Made by a program: the position numbers and the translations under genes. The notes beneath the pieces were generated by a model. The model did not search any database, was not told the origin of the DNA, and was given only the letters and a program-made list of their open reading frames with translations. A DNA stretch of 64,000 nt from the NCBI RefSeq assembly GCF_013359695.1, contig NZ_JABFMU010000027.1, positions 11,090-75,089 of the forward strand. Direction: 5' to 3'. Below, one piece after another: positions 8,811 through 18,249 of the stretch. Position 1 is the stretch's first letter. Each line of letters starts with the position of its first letter. Source of the stretch: Pseudomonas sp. C2B4 (GTDB taxonomy: Bacteria > Pseudomonadota > Gammaproteobacteria > Pseudomonadales > Pseudomonadaceae).

Positions 8811-9740
8811 TTATGGATACTGGCCTTCACGATACTCTTGCCCGATCTCGCGCAGTGCCTCCACACACCATTGCGCCGCCGGTGTCACCGGCAATACGGG
8901 ATTGGTGCACAACCCCACAGAACCGCCGGGTTCACGCATTCCCAGCTCCAACTCGACCAATTCGCCTTGCTTCAAGTCCTGTCGGACGGCGTCGAAAGGC
9001 GCGACCCAGACTGCCTGACTCGATTGCACGTAGCGCCGGCTCAGGGCGATCGACAGGGTTTCCAGGCATTGGCGTGACGGCGTGATGCCGTGCTGCACAA
9101 ACAAGCCATCGGCGAATTTTCGGATCGTCGTCCCCGCCAGCGGCAATACCACCGGATAGTCTTCGAGGTGGGTGTGCCCCAGGGGATCGGTGAGCACCGG
9201 ATGGCCCTTGCGCACGACCAGGGTCATGGACTCGCTGTAGAGATGCTCGAACGACAACCCCTGGATCAGCGGGCTATCGGTCATTCTGCCGACCACGAGG
9301 TCCAACTCACCGACACGCAATTGGGACAGCAGATAGGCACTGGGTCCGGTCACGACACTGACCGCCAGTGCGGGATGTCGCTCGTGCAAGCGGCGAACCA
9401 CTTCAGGGATCAGCAGGCTTTCGACGGTGGACAGCACGCCAAGCCGCACGGCAATGGGCTCATGTACCCCCGAGCGCAAGCTGTTGACCCCTTCGCGCAG
9501 CGATTGCACGCAAGGCCCCGCATACCGCAAAAAGGCCACGCCGGCCTCTGTCAGCGTCGAGCCTTTTTTTCCGCGCTCGAACAGTGTGGTCTCAAGCAGT
9601 GTTTCCAATTCCTTTAGCGTCTTGGACAGGCCCGGCTGACTGATCGCCAGCTTGTCCGAGGCGCGTGCCAGGCTGCCCTGGCGCGCCACCTCAAGAAAGC
9701 ACACCAGGTGACGGAATTTGATTCGGGTATCGATGTTCAA
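8811..9740 (-). CDS. pcaQ: LysR-type regulator of the pca genes
   Basis: 309 residues. The N-terminal winged HTH (about 8-67) reads FRHLVCFLEVARQGSLARASDKLAISQPGLSKTLKELE, with the effector domain after about 95. The sequence is that of PcaQ, the activator of pcaHG, and it sits directly upstream of pcaHG on the same strand. The family start MNIDTRIKFRHL corresponds to a TTG codon here, and only a weak purine stretch (AAGGTAG) precedes it. Confidence 0.9.
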   Translation of the reverse strand: MNIDTRIKFRHLVCFLEVARQGSLARASDKLAISQPGLSKTLKELETLLETTLFERGKKGSTLTEAGVAFLRYAGPCVQSLREGVNSLRSGVHEPIAVRLGVLSTVESLLIPEVVRRLHERHPALAVSVVTGPSAYLLSQLRVGELDLVVGRMTDSPLIQGLSFEHLYSESMTLVVRKGHPVLTDPLGHTHLEDYPVVLPLAGTTIRKFADGLFVQHGITPSRQCLETLSIALSRRYVQSSQAVWVAPFDAVRQDLKQGELVELELGMREPGGSVGLCTNPVLPVTPAAQWCVEALREIGQEYREGQYP

Positions 9741-9898
9741 TCGGGTTCGCTACCTTGGGTGAGCGGGTGTTCGTCCGCTGAATGAGTGAGCGCTGAGGCC
9801 TTAGTCTAAGACCGAGTGCCTGTAAATCTGAAACCTGACAGCAATCAAATTGCAGCGGGACTCGATTTGAAGTCCAGGACAGCCGTTCTGCTATCCCA

Positions 9899-10003
9899 GT
9901 GTGGGAGCGAGCCTGCTCGCGAAAAACGTCCAGACAACCCGGGCATTCAGGCGGGGCGCGTTATCGTTGACGACCTTCGCGAGCAGGCTCGCTCCCACAT
10001 TGA
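9899..10003. repeat. REPIN between divergent genes
   Basis: TGTGGGAGCGAGCCTGCTCGCGA and its inverse (TTCGCGAGCAGGCTCGCTCCCACA) are about 55 bp apart. Unlike the others in the window, it lies between two divergent 5' ends (pcaQ and mmsA). The rest of the 379-bp gap shows no further gene. Confidence 0.9.
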
Positions 10004-10119
10004 AGGCATTGATTGTTCGCTATTGTGAACAATCAATTCAGTTTTTGGCCGTAGTCACGACCATGACCGCTGCTTACTCTGGAGGTGAAGTTCAATCCAC
10101 CACCGCAGCGAGACCTGTC

Positions 10120-11643
10120 ATGACCGATGCTAACGACAACAAAGAAATTGCCCAGTACATCCACGGCGTTCACGTCGCCGGCAGTGGTGCGCGCACTCAA
10201 CCCGTTTACAACCCGGCCACCGGCGCCGTCACTCGCCATGTGCGCCTGGGCAATACCCGGGACGTAGACGCCGCCGTGGCGTCCGCCGAAGCGGCCTTTC
10301 CCGCCTGGTCGAACACGCCGCCCATTCGCCGCGCCCGGGTCATGTTCAAGTTTCTGGAGCTGTTGAACCAGCACAAAGACGAACTGGCGCATCTGATCAC
10401 GGCCGAACATGGCAAGGTCTTCACCGATGCCCAGGGCGAAGTGGCCCGCGGTATCGATATCGTCGAGTTCTCCTGTGGCATTCCGCAGTTGCTCAAGGGC
10501 GACTTCTCCGACCAGGTTTCCACCAACATGGATAACTGGACACTGCGCCAGCCTCTGGGCGTGGTGGCCGGTATCACACCGTTCAACTTCCCGGTGATGG
10601 TGCCGATGTGGATGTTCCCGGTGGCGATCGCTGCGGGCAACACGTTCATTCTCAAGCCGAGCCCGACGGATCCGAGCGCCAGTCTGTTCATGGCTGACTT
10701 GCTGAAACAGGCAGGTCTGCCCGATGGCGTGTTCAACGTGGTGCAAGGCGACAAAGAGGCTGTGGATGCGCTGCTGGTGCACCCGGATGTGAAAGCGGTG
10801 TCCTTCGTCGGCTCCACGCCCATCGCCAACTACATCTACGAGACCGGTGCCCGCCATGGCAAACGCGTGCAGGCCCTGGGCGGCGCGAAGAACCACATGG
10901 TGGTCATGCCGGACGCAGACGTCGATCAAGTGGTCGACGCACTGATCGGCGCAGGCTACGGATCGGCAGGTGAACGTTGCATGGCGATCTCGGTTGCCGT
11001 GCTGGTCGGTGATGTGGCCGACAAGGTCATTCCGAAACTGGTGGAACGAACCAAGGCACTCAAAGTGCTGAACGGCAGCAACCTGGCCGCCGAAATGGGC
11101 CCGATCGTCACGCCGGCTGCGCATTCGCGTATCACTGGCTACATCGAAAAGGGCATCCAGGAAGGCGCGCAACTGTTGGTGGACGGCCGCCATTTCAATA
11201 GCGCGGACGCCGGTGAAGGTTGCGAGGAAGGCTTCTGGATGGGCGGCACACTGTTCGATCACGTCACCCCGGAGATGACCATCTACAAAGAGGAAATCTT
11301 TGGTCCAGTGCTGGCCTGCATGCGCGTGGCCGATTTCGCCACCGCGGTGCAATTGGTCAACGACCATGAATTCGGCAACGGAGTCGCCTGCTTCACCCGC
11401 GATGGCAACGTCGCACGTGAGTTCAGCCGTCGTATCCAGGTCGGCATGGTCGGCATCAACGTGCCGATTCCGGTGCCGATGGCCTGGCAGGGCTTTGGCG
11501 GTTGGAAAAAGAGCCTGTTTGGCGACATGCATGCCTACGGCGAGGAGGGCGTGCGGTTCTACACCAAGCAAAAATCCATCATGCAACGCTGGCCGGAAAG
11601 TATCGGCAAAGGTGCCGAATTCGCGATGCCGACCGCGAAATAG
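10120..11643 (+). CDS. mmsA: CoA-acylating methylmalonate-semialdehyde dehydrogenase
   Basis: 507 residues. An aldehyde dehydrogenase of the MMSDH branch: catalytic Cys287 in GSAGERCMAIS, and the usual general-base motif ELGGK replaced by ALGGAKNH, as expected for the CoA-dependent enzymes. It converts (methyl)malonate semialdehyde to propionyl- or acetyl-CoA, in valine, beta-alanine or inositol catabolism. The chosen start gives the family N-terminus. An alternative in-frame ATG at 10063 would add 19 residues; a perfect GGAGGTG lies between the two starts but is about 33 bases from the chosen ATG. No mmsB dehydrogenase is adjacent. Confidence 0.92.
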   Translation: MTDANDNKEIAQYIHGVHVAGSGARTQPVYNPATGAVTRHVRLGNTRDVDAAVASAEAAFPAWSNTPPIRRARVMFKFLELLNQHKDELAHLITAEHGKVFTDAQGEVARGIDIVEFSCGIPQLLKGDFSDQVSTNMDNWTLRQPLGVVAGITPFNFPVMVPMWMFPVAIAAGNTFILKPSPTDPSASLFMADLLKQAGLPDGVFNVVQGDKEAVDALLVHPDVKAVSFVGSTPIANYIYETGARHGKRVQALGGAKNHMVVMPDADVDQVVDALIGAGYGSAGERCMAISVAVLVGDVADKVIPKLVERTKALKVLNGSNLAAEMGPIVTPAAHSRITGYIEKGIQEGAQLLVDGRHFNSADAGEGCEEGFWMGGTLFDHVTPEMTIYKEEIFGPVLACMRVADFATAVQLVNDHEFGNGVACFTRDGNVAREFSRRIQVGMVGINVPIPVPMAWQGFGGWKKSLFGDMHAYGEEGVRFYTKQKSIMQRWPESIGKGAEFAMPTAK

Positions 11644-11830
11644 CACCTGTGAACGAGGGTCCAAGCGGGCCCCGGTTTTCCGGCATCGTTGACGGGGTTT
11701 GATTGAGGGCCTGATCGCAGGAGAGCAGGGGGGATGCTGCTTTCCTGCGACGGGCGTATTCAGCTTTTGCTTTGTTCATGCCCAGGCGGGAAAATCGGAT
11801 TTATTGTTTCCATTCGAGAACAGTCAAATC

Positions 11831-12769
11831 ATGCCTAAAGTGGAAGTCGAAAGGCTCTGGACCCATGTGCACTGGCTGGCGATCCTGGCGGAGCAGGGTA
11901 CCTATACGGCGGCAGCGATCAGATTGGGGGTGAGCAAGTCTGCGGTGAGCCAGCGCATTGTCGAGCTGGAAAAGGCCACGGGGCTGAGCCTGGTATTGCG
12001 CACCACGCGCAGTGTGCGGTTGACCGATGCGGGAAATGCGCTGGTACGTGACGTGCGCAGTGCGTATGAGCAAATCGCCCACAGTTTTGCCGATGTCCGG
12101 GATTCGGCAGGTGTCGCACGAGGGCTTTTGCGGCTGACCGCTCCGGTAGCCTTTGCCCGCCAGCATTTGATTCCGGTACTTGCCGGATTCCTCAATGAAT
12201 ACCCTGAAGTCAGGGTGCAGCTGGACGTCTCCGATCAGATTTCCTCCATTGCTTCTGAAGGTTTTGATCTCGCTGTCCGGCACAGCAATCAGATCCCGGA
12301 TACCCATGTCGCCTGGAAACTCTGCGCGACGCATTCCGTGCTGGTTGCCAGCCGCAGCTATCTGCAGAGATTCGGCGATCCGCAACGTCCGGAGGATCTG
12401 GTCGACCACAACTGCCTCTATTACCCGCGAGGCAGCGACACGCCGGCCTGGGCCTTCGAAGCCCTCGACCCCTCGCACGTAGTGGAAAAACGGCTGACGG
12501 TGCCTATCAAAGGCACCTTCGCCACCAACAACAGCGAAGCGTTGCGCGATGCCGCCCTGGCTGACCTGGGCATTGCGCTGTTGCCCGATTTCAGCGCTCA
12601 GGCCGGACTCAAGAGCGGCGCATTGGTCCGGGTGCTACCCATGTGGCGATCGGTAGGCGCCTTCCCTGAGCACATTTATCTGGTGCGACCTTACTCCGCC
12701 CATGTGCCCAGGGCCGTCAGCGCTTTTGTCGACTACCTGCGAGGCCGGTTTGCGGCCGGTTTTATCTGA
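11831..12769 (+). CDS. LysR-family transcriptional regulator
   Basis: 312 residues. N-terminal HTH: LAILAEQGTYTAAAIRLGVSKSAVSQRIVELEKATG. The effector domain belongs to the CrgA/DsdC-like type (GVARGLLRLTAPVAFARQHLIP). It follows mmsA on the same strand after 187 bp and ends 4 bp from the stop of the convergent LtaS-like gene, with no terminator visible between them. Its target is unknown; mmsA is the nearest candidate. Confidence 0.85.
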   Translation: MPKVEVERLWTHVHWLAILAEQGTYTAAAIRLGVSKSAVSQRIVELEKATGLSLVLRTTRSVRLTDAGNALVRDVRSAYEQIAHSFADVRDSAGVARGLLRLTAPVAFARQHLIPVLAGFLNEYPEVRVQLDVSDQISSIASEGFDLAVRHSNQIPDTHVAWKLCATHSVLVASRSYLQRFGDPQRPEDLVDHNCLYYPRGSDTPAWAFEALDPSHVVEKRLTVPIKGTFATNNSEALRDAALADLGIALLPDFSAQAGLKSGALVRVLPMWRSVGAFPEHIYLVRPYSAHVPRAVSAFVDYLRGRFAAGFI

Positions 12770-12773
12770 TCCT

Positions 12774-14810
12774 TCACTTGCGCACGTTCTGGTACAGCAT
12801 CAGCCTTGAGGTTTCATGCAGGCCGCGGGTCAGTTGCACCAGGCGCTTGAACTCTTCAGGGTTCTGCTGCGCCACGTTTTCCAGCGGCGTTGGGGAGGCC
12901 AGGTCGTGCAGCGTCGGTGAGCTGCCGTCATGCTCCATCTGCACCATGTAGTGTTGAGTGACGCCCGCGATCAACGGGAACGTGCCTTCGCGCAGCACCA
13001 GCGGCACCACCCGTTCACCCTCCGGCGCGGGCTGCTGGATATCACGCCCCAGGCCACTATTGCGGAACTCCAGGCCGGCCATGCCCGCCACAGTTGGCAG
13101 CAGGTCCACCAGGCCGACGGCTTCCTTGACGGTCCGCGTGCCGAGCAGGCCCGGTGCGTGGATGATCATGGGCACCGCGTTGCTTTCCAGGCCCAGTTGT
13201 TCATAGGCCGGTGCCAGGAACGGGATCTGGGCGATACGGGTGTTATGGTCGCCAAACAGCACGAAAATGGTGTTGTCGTAGTAACCGCCGGCCTTGGCGA
13301 TGTCCATCAGGCGTCCGATGTTGAAGTCCAGCAAGCGCACGGCGTTGTACTGCTCGACACTGCGCGATCCCGCGGCCTGTACTTCGGCCAGGGTCGGGTG
13401 CTTGACCTCGAATCCATCATTGGTCTTGGGAATCGTGAACGGACGATGGTTGCCGGCCGTCTGCACATAGGCAAAGAACGGTTTGTCCTTGGGCAGTGCT
13501 TGCAGGATTCTGTCGGTTTCCTTGAACAGGTCCAGGTCGGAAATCCCCCAGACATCCACGACCGGGGATTGCCAGTCGCGCTCTTCGTACAAACGAACAC
13601 CGTCGATGCTCTGCCGAATCAAGGCGTTCATGTTGGCCCAACCGGAGTTGCCGCCAATGGTGTAGATCTTCTCGTAGCCGGTAAAGGCATTGATCAGTGT
13701 GTGTTGCCGGGTGATCAGCGGATTACGCGTCGCGGTTTCCTGGCGCGTGACGTCTGGCACTCCGCTGATGCTGGCCCAAACGGTTTTTGCGGTGCCGGTG
13801 ACCGGCACATAGAAGTGCTCGAAAAACCAGCTCTGCGTGGCCAGGCGATCGATATTGGGCGTTGGGTTGAGCGGGTTGCCATAGGCCCCGACCGCACTGG
13901 TGCCCAGGGACTCAAGCATGACAAACATCACGTTCGGCGGCCGCGAGCCCGATACTTTGTAGGGTTGTGGCGCCTGGTGGCGGACAAAATTCAGGGTGTT
14001 CGGATCGGGCTGGTCGACCCCCAGGTACCTGGCCATCACGGCGTAGTGTTCACGCACTTGCCCTTCGTCATAGCGCGATTGACCGACCTTGACCGTGTCA
14101 TAGAAGAAAATCACCGGGTTCAGGCCCAACGCAGCGATCTGGTTGTTGCCGGAGAAGAAGGCATCGCTCCAGCGCAATGGCACGGGGTTTTCCAGGTTCA
14201 TGTTTTCGACACGGCCCAAAATCCCCAACAGCACCAGCACGACCATCAACGCGCTACCCCATGTGACGGAGAGCGGGTGAATGGTTTTGCGGGCGCGGTC
14301 CAGCGTCACGCGTTCCAGGCGCACAACGGCCAGCGTCACCAGTGCGACCGTTGCCAGCCAACCCAGGGAAATCCAGATCACCGGATAGGTTTGCCAGACC
14401 ATGTCACGGGATATCTGCGCGTCCTCGATGAAGCGCAGCACAGTGGCATTGATCCTCACGCCCAGGTAGGCGTAATGACCAAAATCAACGATGTAGATCA
14501 GCAGCAGGGCGCCCATGGCGGCGGCCACATACACCCGTGACAAGTGGCGAAGCAGACGGCTGCTGACAAGATTCCAGCGCGGAATCCAGGCCAGCAGCGC
14601 CAATGGCAGCATGACCAGGATCGCCAGGCGCAGATCGAAACGAAAGCCGATGCCCAGGGTTTCCGGGATTGCATCCTCGCGGCTCAGCGCGCTGGCGTCG
14701 AAACCGGAAAACCCGAAAAAAAACACCACCCGCAGCAGTGCAAACAACACGAACGCAATCGCGGTTGCCCCTAGCCAATAATGCAAACGTCTCGATTGCA
14801 GCCAGCCCAT
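12774..14810 (-). CDS. LtaS-like phosphoglycerol transferase / sulfatase-family membrane enzyme
   Basis: 678 residues. About five N-terminal TM helices (about 12-200) precede a periplasmic alkaline-phosphatase-superfamily domain. Family metal and catalytic features are visible: Glu300 (VMFVMLESLG), a Thr cluster at 338-343 (VTGTAKT) where LtaS carries its nucleophile, NSGWAN, and FGDHNTR near the C-terminus. Gram-negative relatives (OpgB type) move phosphoglycerol onto periplasmic glucans or glycans. It is the third gene of an operon with a small membrane protein and a sialidase-like protein, so modification of a surface or periplasmic glycan is the best inference. Confidence 0.85.
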   Translation of the reverse strand: MGWLQSRRLHYWLGATAIAFVLFALLRVVFFFGFSGFDASALSREDAIPETLGIGFRFDLRLAILVMLPLALLAWIPRWNLVSSRLLRHLSRVYVAAAMGALLLIYIVDFGHYAYLGVRINATVLRFIEDAQISRDMVWQTYPVIWISLGWLATVALVTLAVVRLERVTLDRARKTIHPLSVTWGSALMVVLVLLGILGRVENMNLENPVPLRWSDAFFSGNNQIAALGLNPVIFFYDTVKVGQSRYDEGQVREHYAVMARYLGVDQPDPNTLNFVRHQAPQPYKVSGSRPPNVMFVMLESLGTSAVGAYGNPLNPTPNIDRLATQSWFFEHFYVPVTGTAKTVWASISGVPDVTRQETATRNPLITRQHTLINAFTGYEKIYTIGGNSGWANMNALIRQSIDGVRLYEERDWQSPVVDVWGISDLDLFKETDRILQALPKDKPFFAYVQTAGNHRPFTIPKTNDGFEVKHPTLAEVQAAGSRSVEQYNAVRLLDFNIGRLMDIAKAGGYYDNTIFVLFGDHNTRIAQIPFLAPAYEQLGLESNAVPMIIHAPGLLGTRTVKEAVGLVDLLPTVAGMAGLEFRNSGLGRDIQQPAPEGERVVPLVLREGTFPLIAGVTQHYMVQMEHDGSSPTLHDLASPTPLENVAQQNPEEFKRLVQLTRGLHETSRLMLYQNVRK

Positions 14811-14842
14811 ACCTGTTCCCTTGTTAAAAATGTCGTTGGATC

Positions 14843-15439
14843 TCAAACGGATCGGGAGTCTTTGTTCAGCCAGCCATACAACCGGCGGACCGTCAGCATC
14901 AGCAGTGCCGCGCAGCAATACAGCCCCAGCAGTGGATCAACCAGGTAATCCCAGTAGTTATGCGAAGGTTTTGCCCCGGCGATGAAGGCCAGGGTCGCAC
15001 TCGCCAGCATCACGACGGCCAGGTAGTTGCGCAGGTAAAACAGGCCAATCGTCAGCAGGGCGACGAAGATCAGCAGCGGGCGAGGACTGAATCCCAGGCG
15101 GTAAGGGTCCAGATCACTCAACCCCAGTGTTGCGGGATAGAGCACCAGCGACATCGTGGCGAAGACCAGCAATACGCCGGTCTTGGCAGACTGCGCAGGC
15201 GGCAGGAAACCGAGTCGGCGCAAACATCCCCACCCCATGAACACCATTGTGGTGATCGCCAGGTCATCGATGTGGCTGCGCAAGTACGCCGCCAACGACA
15301 AGCCATCCACCGGAATAAAGCTGGCTGCCAGCAATGCGAACCACAGCACGATCCGCGCGGAGCGCTTCAAGCCAAAGGACGGCAGCAACAGGAAAATGAT
15401 CAGGGTGAAGCTGAGATGGGCTTGCCACAGGTTGATCAT
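14843..15439 (-). CDS. integral membrane protein, unknown function
   Basis: 198 residues with about six predicted TM segments (LIIFLLLPSFGL, IVLWFALLAASFIPV, LLVFATMSLVLY, LLIFVALLTIGLFYL, and others). I recognise no domain. Its ATG overlaps the stop of the upstream sialidase-like gene (ATGA) and it ends 32 bp before the LtaS-like start, so the three are translationally linked. A role in supplying or exporting the glycan substrate is possible but not shown. Confidence 0.75.
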   Translation of the reverse strand: MINLWQAHLSFTLIIFLLLPSFGLKRSARIVLWFALLAASFIPVDGLSLAAYLRSHIDDLAITTMVFMGWGCLRRLGFLPPAQSAKTGVLLVFATMSLVLYPATLGLSDLDPYRLGFSPRPLLIFVALLTIGLFYLRNYLAVVMLASATLAFIAGAKPSHNYWDYLVDPLLGLYCCAALLMLTVRRLYGWLNKDSRSV

Positions 15440-16752
15440 TTGGAACGCTCAGACAGCCATGCATCGTTGAAGGTGACGTGCTTGATGAAGGTGTTGTTCC
15501 AGGAATAAACCAGGTGATACATGCCGTCGGGACTGCGGATGAAGTACGGATATTCGTATTCGAAGCTGCAGCCTTGTGCCTCACAGACCCGGTCGTCGAG
15601 GTTGTTGAGGAACTGAGCTTCCAGCGGTTGGCGAAGTGCGCCGCTGGAGCCGCGAAACTCTCTGCCGATGATTTCCTTGTAAGCCTGGGGTGAAAACGTA
15701 TCGCCCTCTGGATCGGGTGATTTGTCGAGGTCACGCAGCGAGCGCCAGTCGTCCATTTTGGCGTCGGTGCCGTAGAGGCTCAGTTTGAAGCGCCCGTCCT
15801 GCAAGTCATTGAGTGCCACCAGCAACCCATGTTCGGGCGTCGCGACGGCCGCCAGCGAGGAGTTCGGATTGGAAGGGTCGAGCGGATAGGGTTCGCTCCA
15901 GGTTTGCCCGGCGTCATCAGTGCGGCTCGCCAGCACGCGGTGGTGGGTGTTGCCGGCATATCTCAGCAAGGCGATGCCGCGCTGCCCATCCAGCGGAACG
16001 ACCGTGGGTTGCAATGAGTTATTGCCGTGGCTGATGCGGAATTTATCGATTACATCACCGTCTGCGCTCAGGTACAGGTACTCGGCAAACTTGCCCAGGA
16101 ATTCGTGGTAGACCGGCAGGCCGATGGAACCGTCGGCATGAAATACAGGTGCAGAACGAACAAGGGTACTGATGTTCAGGAAGGGTGAGGTGATCAGTTG
16201 GCGTGGCTCGGACCATTGCTGGCCATAGTCGTCAGACACCATCACGTTGACCGCGCTCCCCGCCCAGCCGCCCATGGACACGGACACGTAGAACAGCCAG
16301 AGGCGGTTGTCCGGTGCCAGCGCTACGACCGGGTTGCCCAGTTTGCGAATGTATTTGCGGGTGCCCTGTTGGGTCGAATCCCGCGTCGCCAATACCTGCT
16401 CCGGACCCCATTCGCCGGTTTTCACATCGAAGCGGGCAGAGCGCACCTGTACGTCGGCCGCGCCTTCGCGAGTGCCGGCGAACCAGACGGTCATCAGGCT
16501 ACCGTCAGGCAAGGCGGTGACCGCCGAGGAATGCACGAAGTCCACCAGCCCGGATGAGGCAAAACGGCTGGTATAGATGGGTTTGGCGACTTGATCGGCC
16601 ACCGCCCTCACCGGATTCATCAAGGCAAATGAAGAATGCACGGGAGCAGGGTGGGTGAACCATGCGGTCGCAAAAAGGCAAGCAAGGGCAACGTAAGCCC
16701 AGACGGCAGGAAGGCAGGGTAGGTGGATGCGCATGATGTGAGGACTGTGCAT
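15436..16752 (-). CDS. sialidase-like BNR/Asp-box protein, exported
   Basis: 438 residues with an N-terminal signal or anchor segment (AYVALACLFATAWFTHPAP). Two clear Asp-boxes, VSDDYGQQWSEP and TDDAGQTWSEP, give the six-bladed propeller signature, and a DFVHSSAVTALPDGSL strand precedes them. The family includes exo-alpha-sialidases, but catalytic Arg/Tyr/Glu residues cannot be assigned confidently by eye, so the substrate is open. It is first gene of the envelope operon. An alternative start 18 bp downstream (MRIHLP) is equally possible. Confidence 0.8.
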   Translation of the reverse strand: MHSPHIMRIHLPCLPAVWAYVALACLFATAWFTHPAPVHSSFALMNPVRAVADQVAKPIYTSRFASSGLVDFVHSSAVTALPDGSLMTVWFAGTREGAADVQVRSARFDVKTGEWGPEQVLATRDSTQQGTRKYIRKLGNPVVALAPDNRLWLFYVSVSMGGWAGSAVNVMVSDDYGQQWSEPRQLITSPFLNISTLVRSAPVFHADGSIGLPVYHEFLGKFAEYLYLSADGDVIDKFRISHGNNSLQPTVVPLDGQRGIALLRYAGNTHHRVLASRTDDAGQTWSEPYPLDPSNPNSSLAAVATPEHGLLVALNDLQDGRFKLSLYGTDAKMDDWRSLRDLDKSPDPEGDTFSPQAYKEIIGREFRGSSGALRQPLEAQFLNNLDDRVCEAQGCSFEYEYPYFIRSPDGMYHLVYSWNNTFIKHVTFNDAWLSERSK

Positions 16753-17333
16753 CTCGTGGCCAGGTCAGGCCGCGTAACCTATCACTTGTAGTTACAAACT
16801 CGACTTTTAGCGAGCTATTGCTTTGTAAGCAAATATTTGTAGTGCGTCATTCGACCCTTAAGTTTCGTTGAAATCTATTGCTGATCAATAGCTTGCAGTT
16901 TTTTATGACGTCAGACCGTTAATCGCAAACGGCGGATGGCCAGGCGGAAATTTCGGGGTGGGCGGTGTGCCGGATTCGATCAGGGAAGGCACGAATGCCG
17001 CGACCCTCGTCATCACAGCAACAACGGCGAATAACTCATTTTTCGGTTTCTGCGACCGATAGTCGTGTTAAAAAATGTTATATCGAAAAAATACTTCACA
17101 TAATCTGATCATTGGTGGATGATCTGTCCAGCCGGTAAGAACCCTGATAACAAGACAAAGCAGGACTGCCTTGATGGTCGATGAGATCCCGACTCACGTG
17201 CTGAACGACAGAGCCCCTCAGCGGGTTTATCCGCTCGGTGCCGGTCCTGCCTGCCGCGTTTCTATCTTCAATGCGGCCGTCGTCTGCACCTTGCAGGCTC
17301 AGGCGCAGTCGCTGCTTTCCTCTGGAGTACCCC
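16753..17333. other. 581-bp intergenic region, relatively AT-rich, divergent promoters
   Basis: It separates the divergent envelope operon and threonate operon. The middle (about 16780-17100) is much richer in A+T than its neighbours. It contains a CTATTG-N5-CAATAG palindrome at 16874-16890 and a TGTTAAAAAATGTTATATCG stretch near 17066. I see no coding signal; these are candidate operator or promoter elements only. Confidence 0.5.
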
Positions 17334-18239
17334 ATGAATAACAAGAATGTCGGTGTCGTCGGTCTGGGCGCGATGGGGCTGGGCATTGCCCGCTCGTTAT
17401 TGCGCAGCGGTTTCAATGTGCATGCCTGTGATGTGCGAGCTGCCGTAACAGAACAGTTCGCCGGGGAGGGTGGTGTGGCTTGTCCTTCGCCATCGCACAT
17501 GGCCGCTGAGTGTGACGTGATCATTACCGTGGTGGTCAACGCCGAGCAGACCGAGACGGTATTGTTCGGTGAAGGCGGTGCCGCAGCTGCACTACGGCCG
17601 GGCAGCCTTGTGATCGGTTGCGCAACAGTCGCTCCGACTTACGCCGTGGACCTGGGTCAACGCCTGGCCGCGCTGGGCCTGCTGTATCTGGATGCACCGA
17701 TTTCCGGTGGTGCCGCCAAGGCTGCCGCTGGCGAGATGACCATGATGACTTCGGGCCCGGCCGACGCCTATGCCAAGGCCGAGTCGATCCTGGCCGGCAT
17801 GGCCGGCAAGGTTTATCGCCTGGGTGACGTCCATGGCCTGGGTTCGAAGGTCAAAATCATCAACCAGCTTCTCGCCGGGGTGCATATTGCCGCCTCTGCC
17901 GAAGCCATGGCCCTGGGCCTGCGTGAAGGGGTCGACGCCGATGCCCTGTACGAGGTGATCACCCATAGCGCCGGCAATTCCTGGATGTTCGAAAACCGCG
18001 TGCCGCACATTCTCAAAGCTGACTACACGCCGTTGTCCGCAGTGGACATTTTCGTCAAGGACCTGGGACTGGTGCTGGATACCGCCCGGGCCAGCAAATT
18101 CCCGCTGCCGCTGTCGGCCACTGCTCACCAGATGTTCATGCAGGCTTCCAGCGCCGGCTTCGGTCGTGAAGACGATTCGGCGGTGATCAAAATTTTCCCG
18201 GGCATCGATTTGCCGACTGCCAAGCCCGAGCCCGTTTGA
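17334..18239 (+). CDS. ltnD: L-threonate dehydrogenase (beta-hydroxyacid dehydrogenase family)
   Basis: 301 residues. Rossmann GxGxxG opening (VGVVGLGAMGLGIARSLL), substrate loop DAPISGGAAKAAAGEMTMM, and the catalytic Lys segment GLGSKVKIINQLL. LtnD oxidises L-threonate to 2-oxo-tetronate. Assignment rests on the following otnK, otnC and otnI. GGAG lies before the ATG; an in-frame upstream extension does not match the family. It is the first gene of the operon. Confidence 0.9.
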   Translation: MNNKNVGVVGLGAMGLGIARSLLRSGFNVHACDVRAAVTEQFAGEGGVACPSPSHMAAECDVIITVVVNAEQTETVLFGEGGAAAALRPGSLVIGCATVAPTYAVDLGQRLAALGLLYLDAPISGGAAKAAAGEMTMMTSGPADAYAKAESILAGMAGKVYRLGDVHGLGSKVKIINQLLAGVHIAASAEAMALGLREGVDADALYEVITHSAGNSWMFENRVPHILKADYTPLSAVDIFVKDLGLVLDTARASKFPLPLSATAHQMFMQASSAGFGREDDSAVIKIFPGIDLPTAKPEPV

Positions 18240-18249
18240 GGAACACCCC

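Noticed and set aside
10033..11664. 543-codon minus-strand frame over mmsA
   Set aside because: Antisense shadow; the plus strand holds an unambiguous aldehyde dehydrogenase with catalytic Cys.
12930..14540. 536-codon plus-strand frame over the LtaS-like gene
   Set aside because: Antisense shadow with His/Gln-rich, Arg-rich translation typical of reversed GC-rich codons.
16860..16900. Palindrome CTATTGCTGATCAATAG followed by a T-run near 16900 as a terminator
   Set aside because: It lies upstream of both flanking divergent genes, not after a gene, and the T-run is about 6 bases away; a regulatory site is at least as likely, so it is not listed as a terminator.
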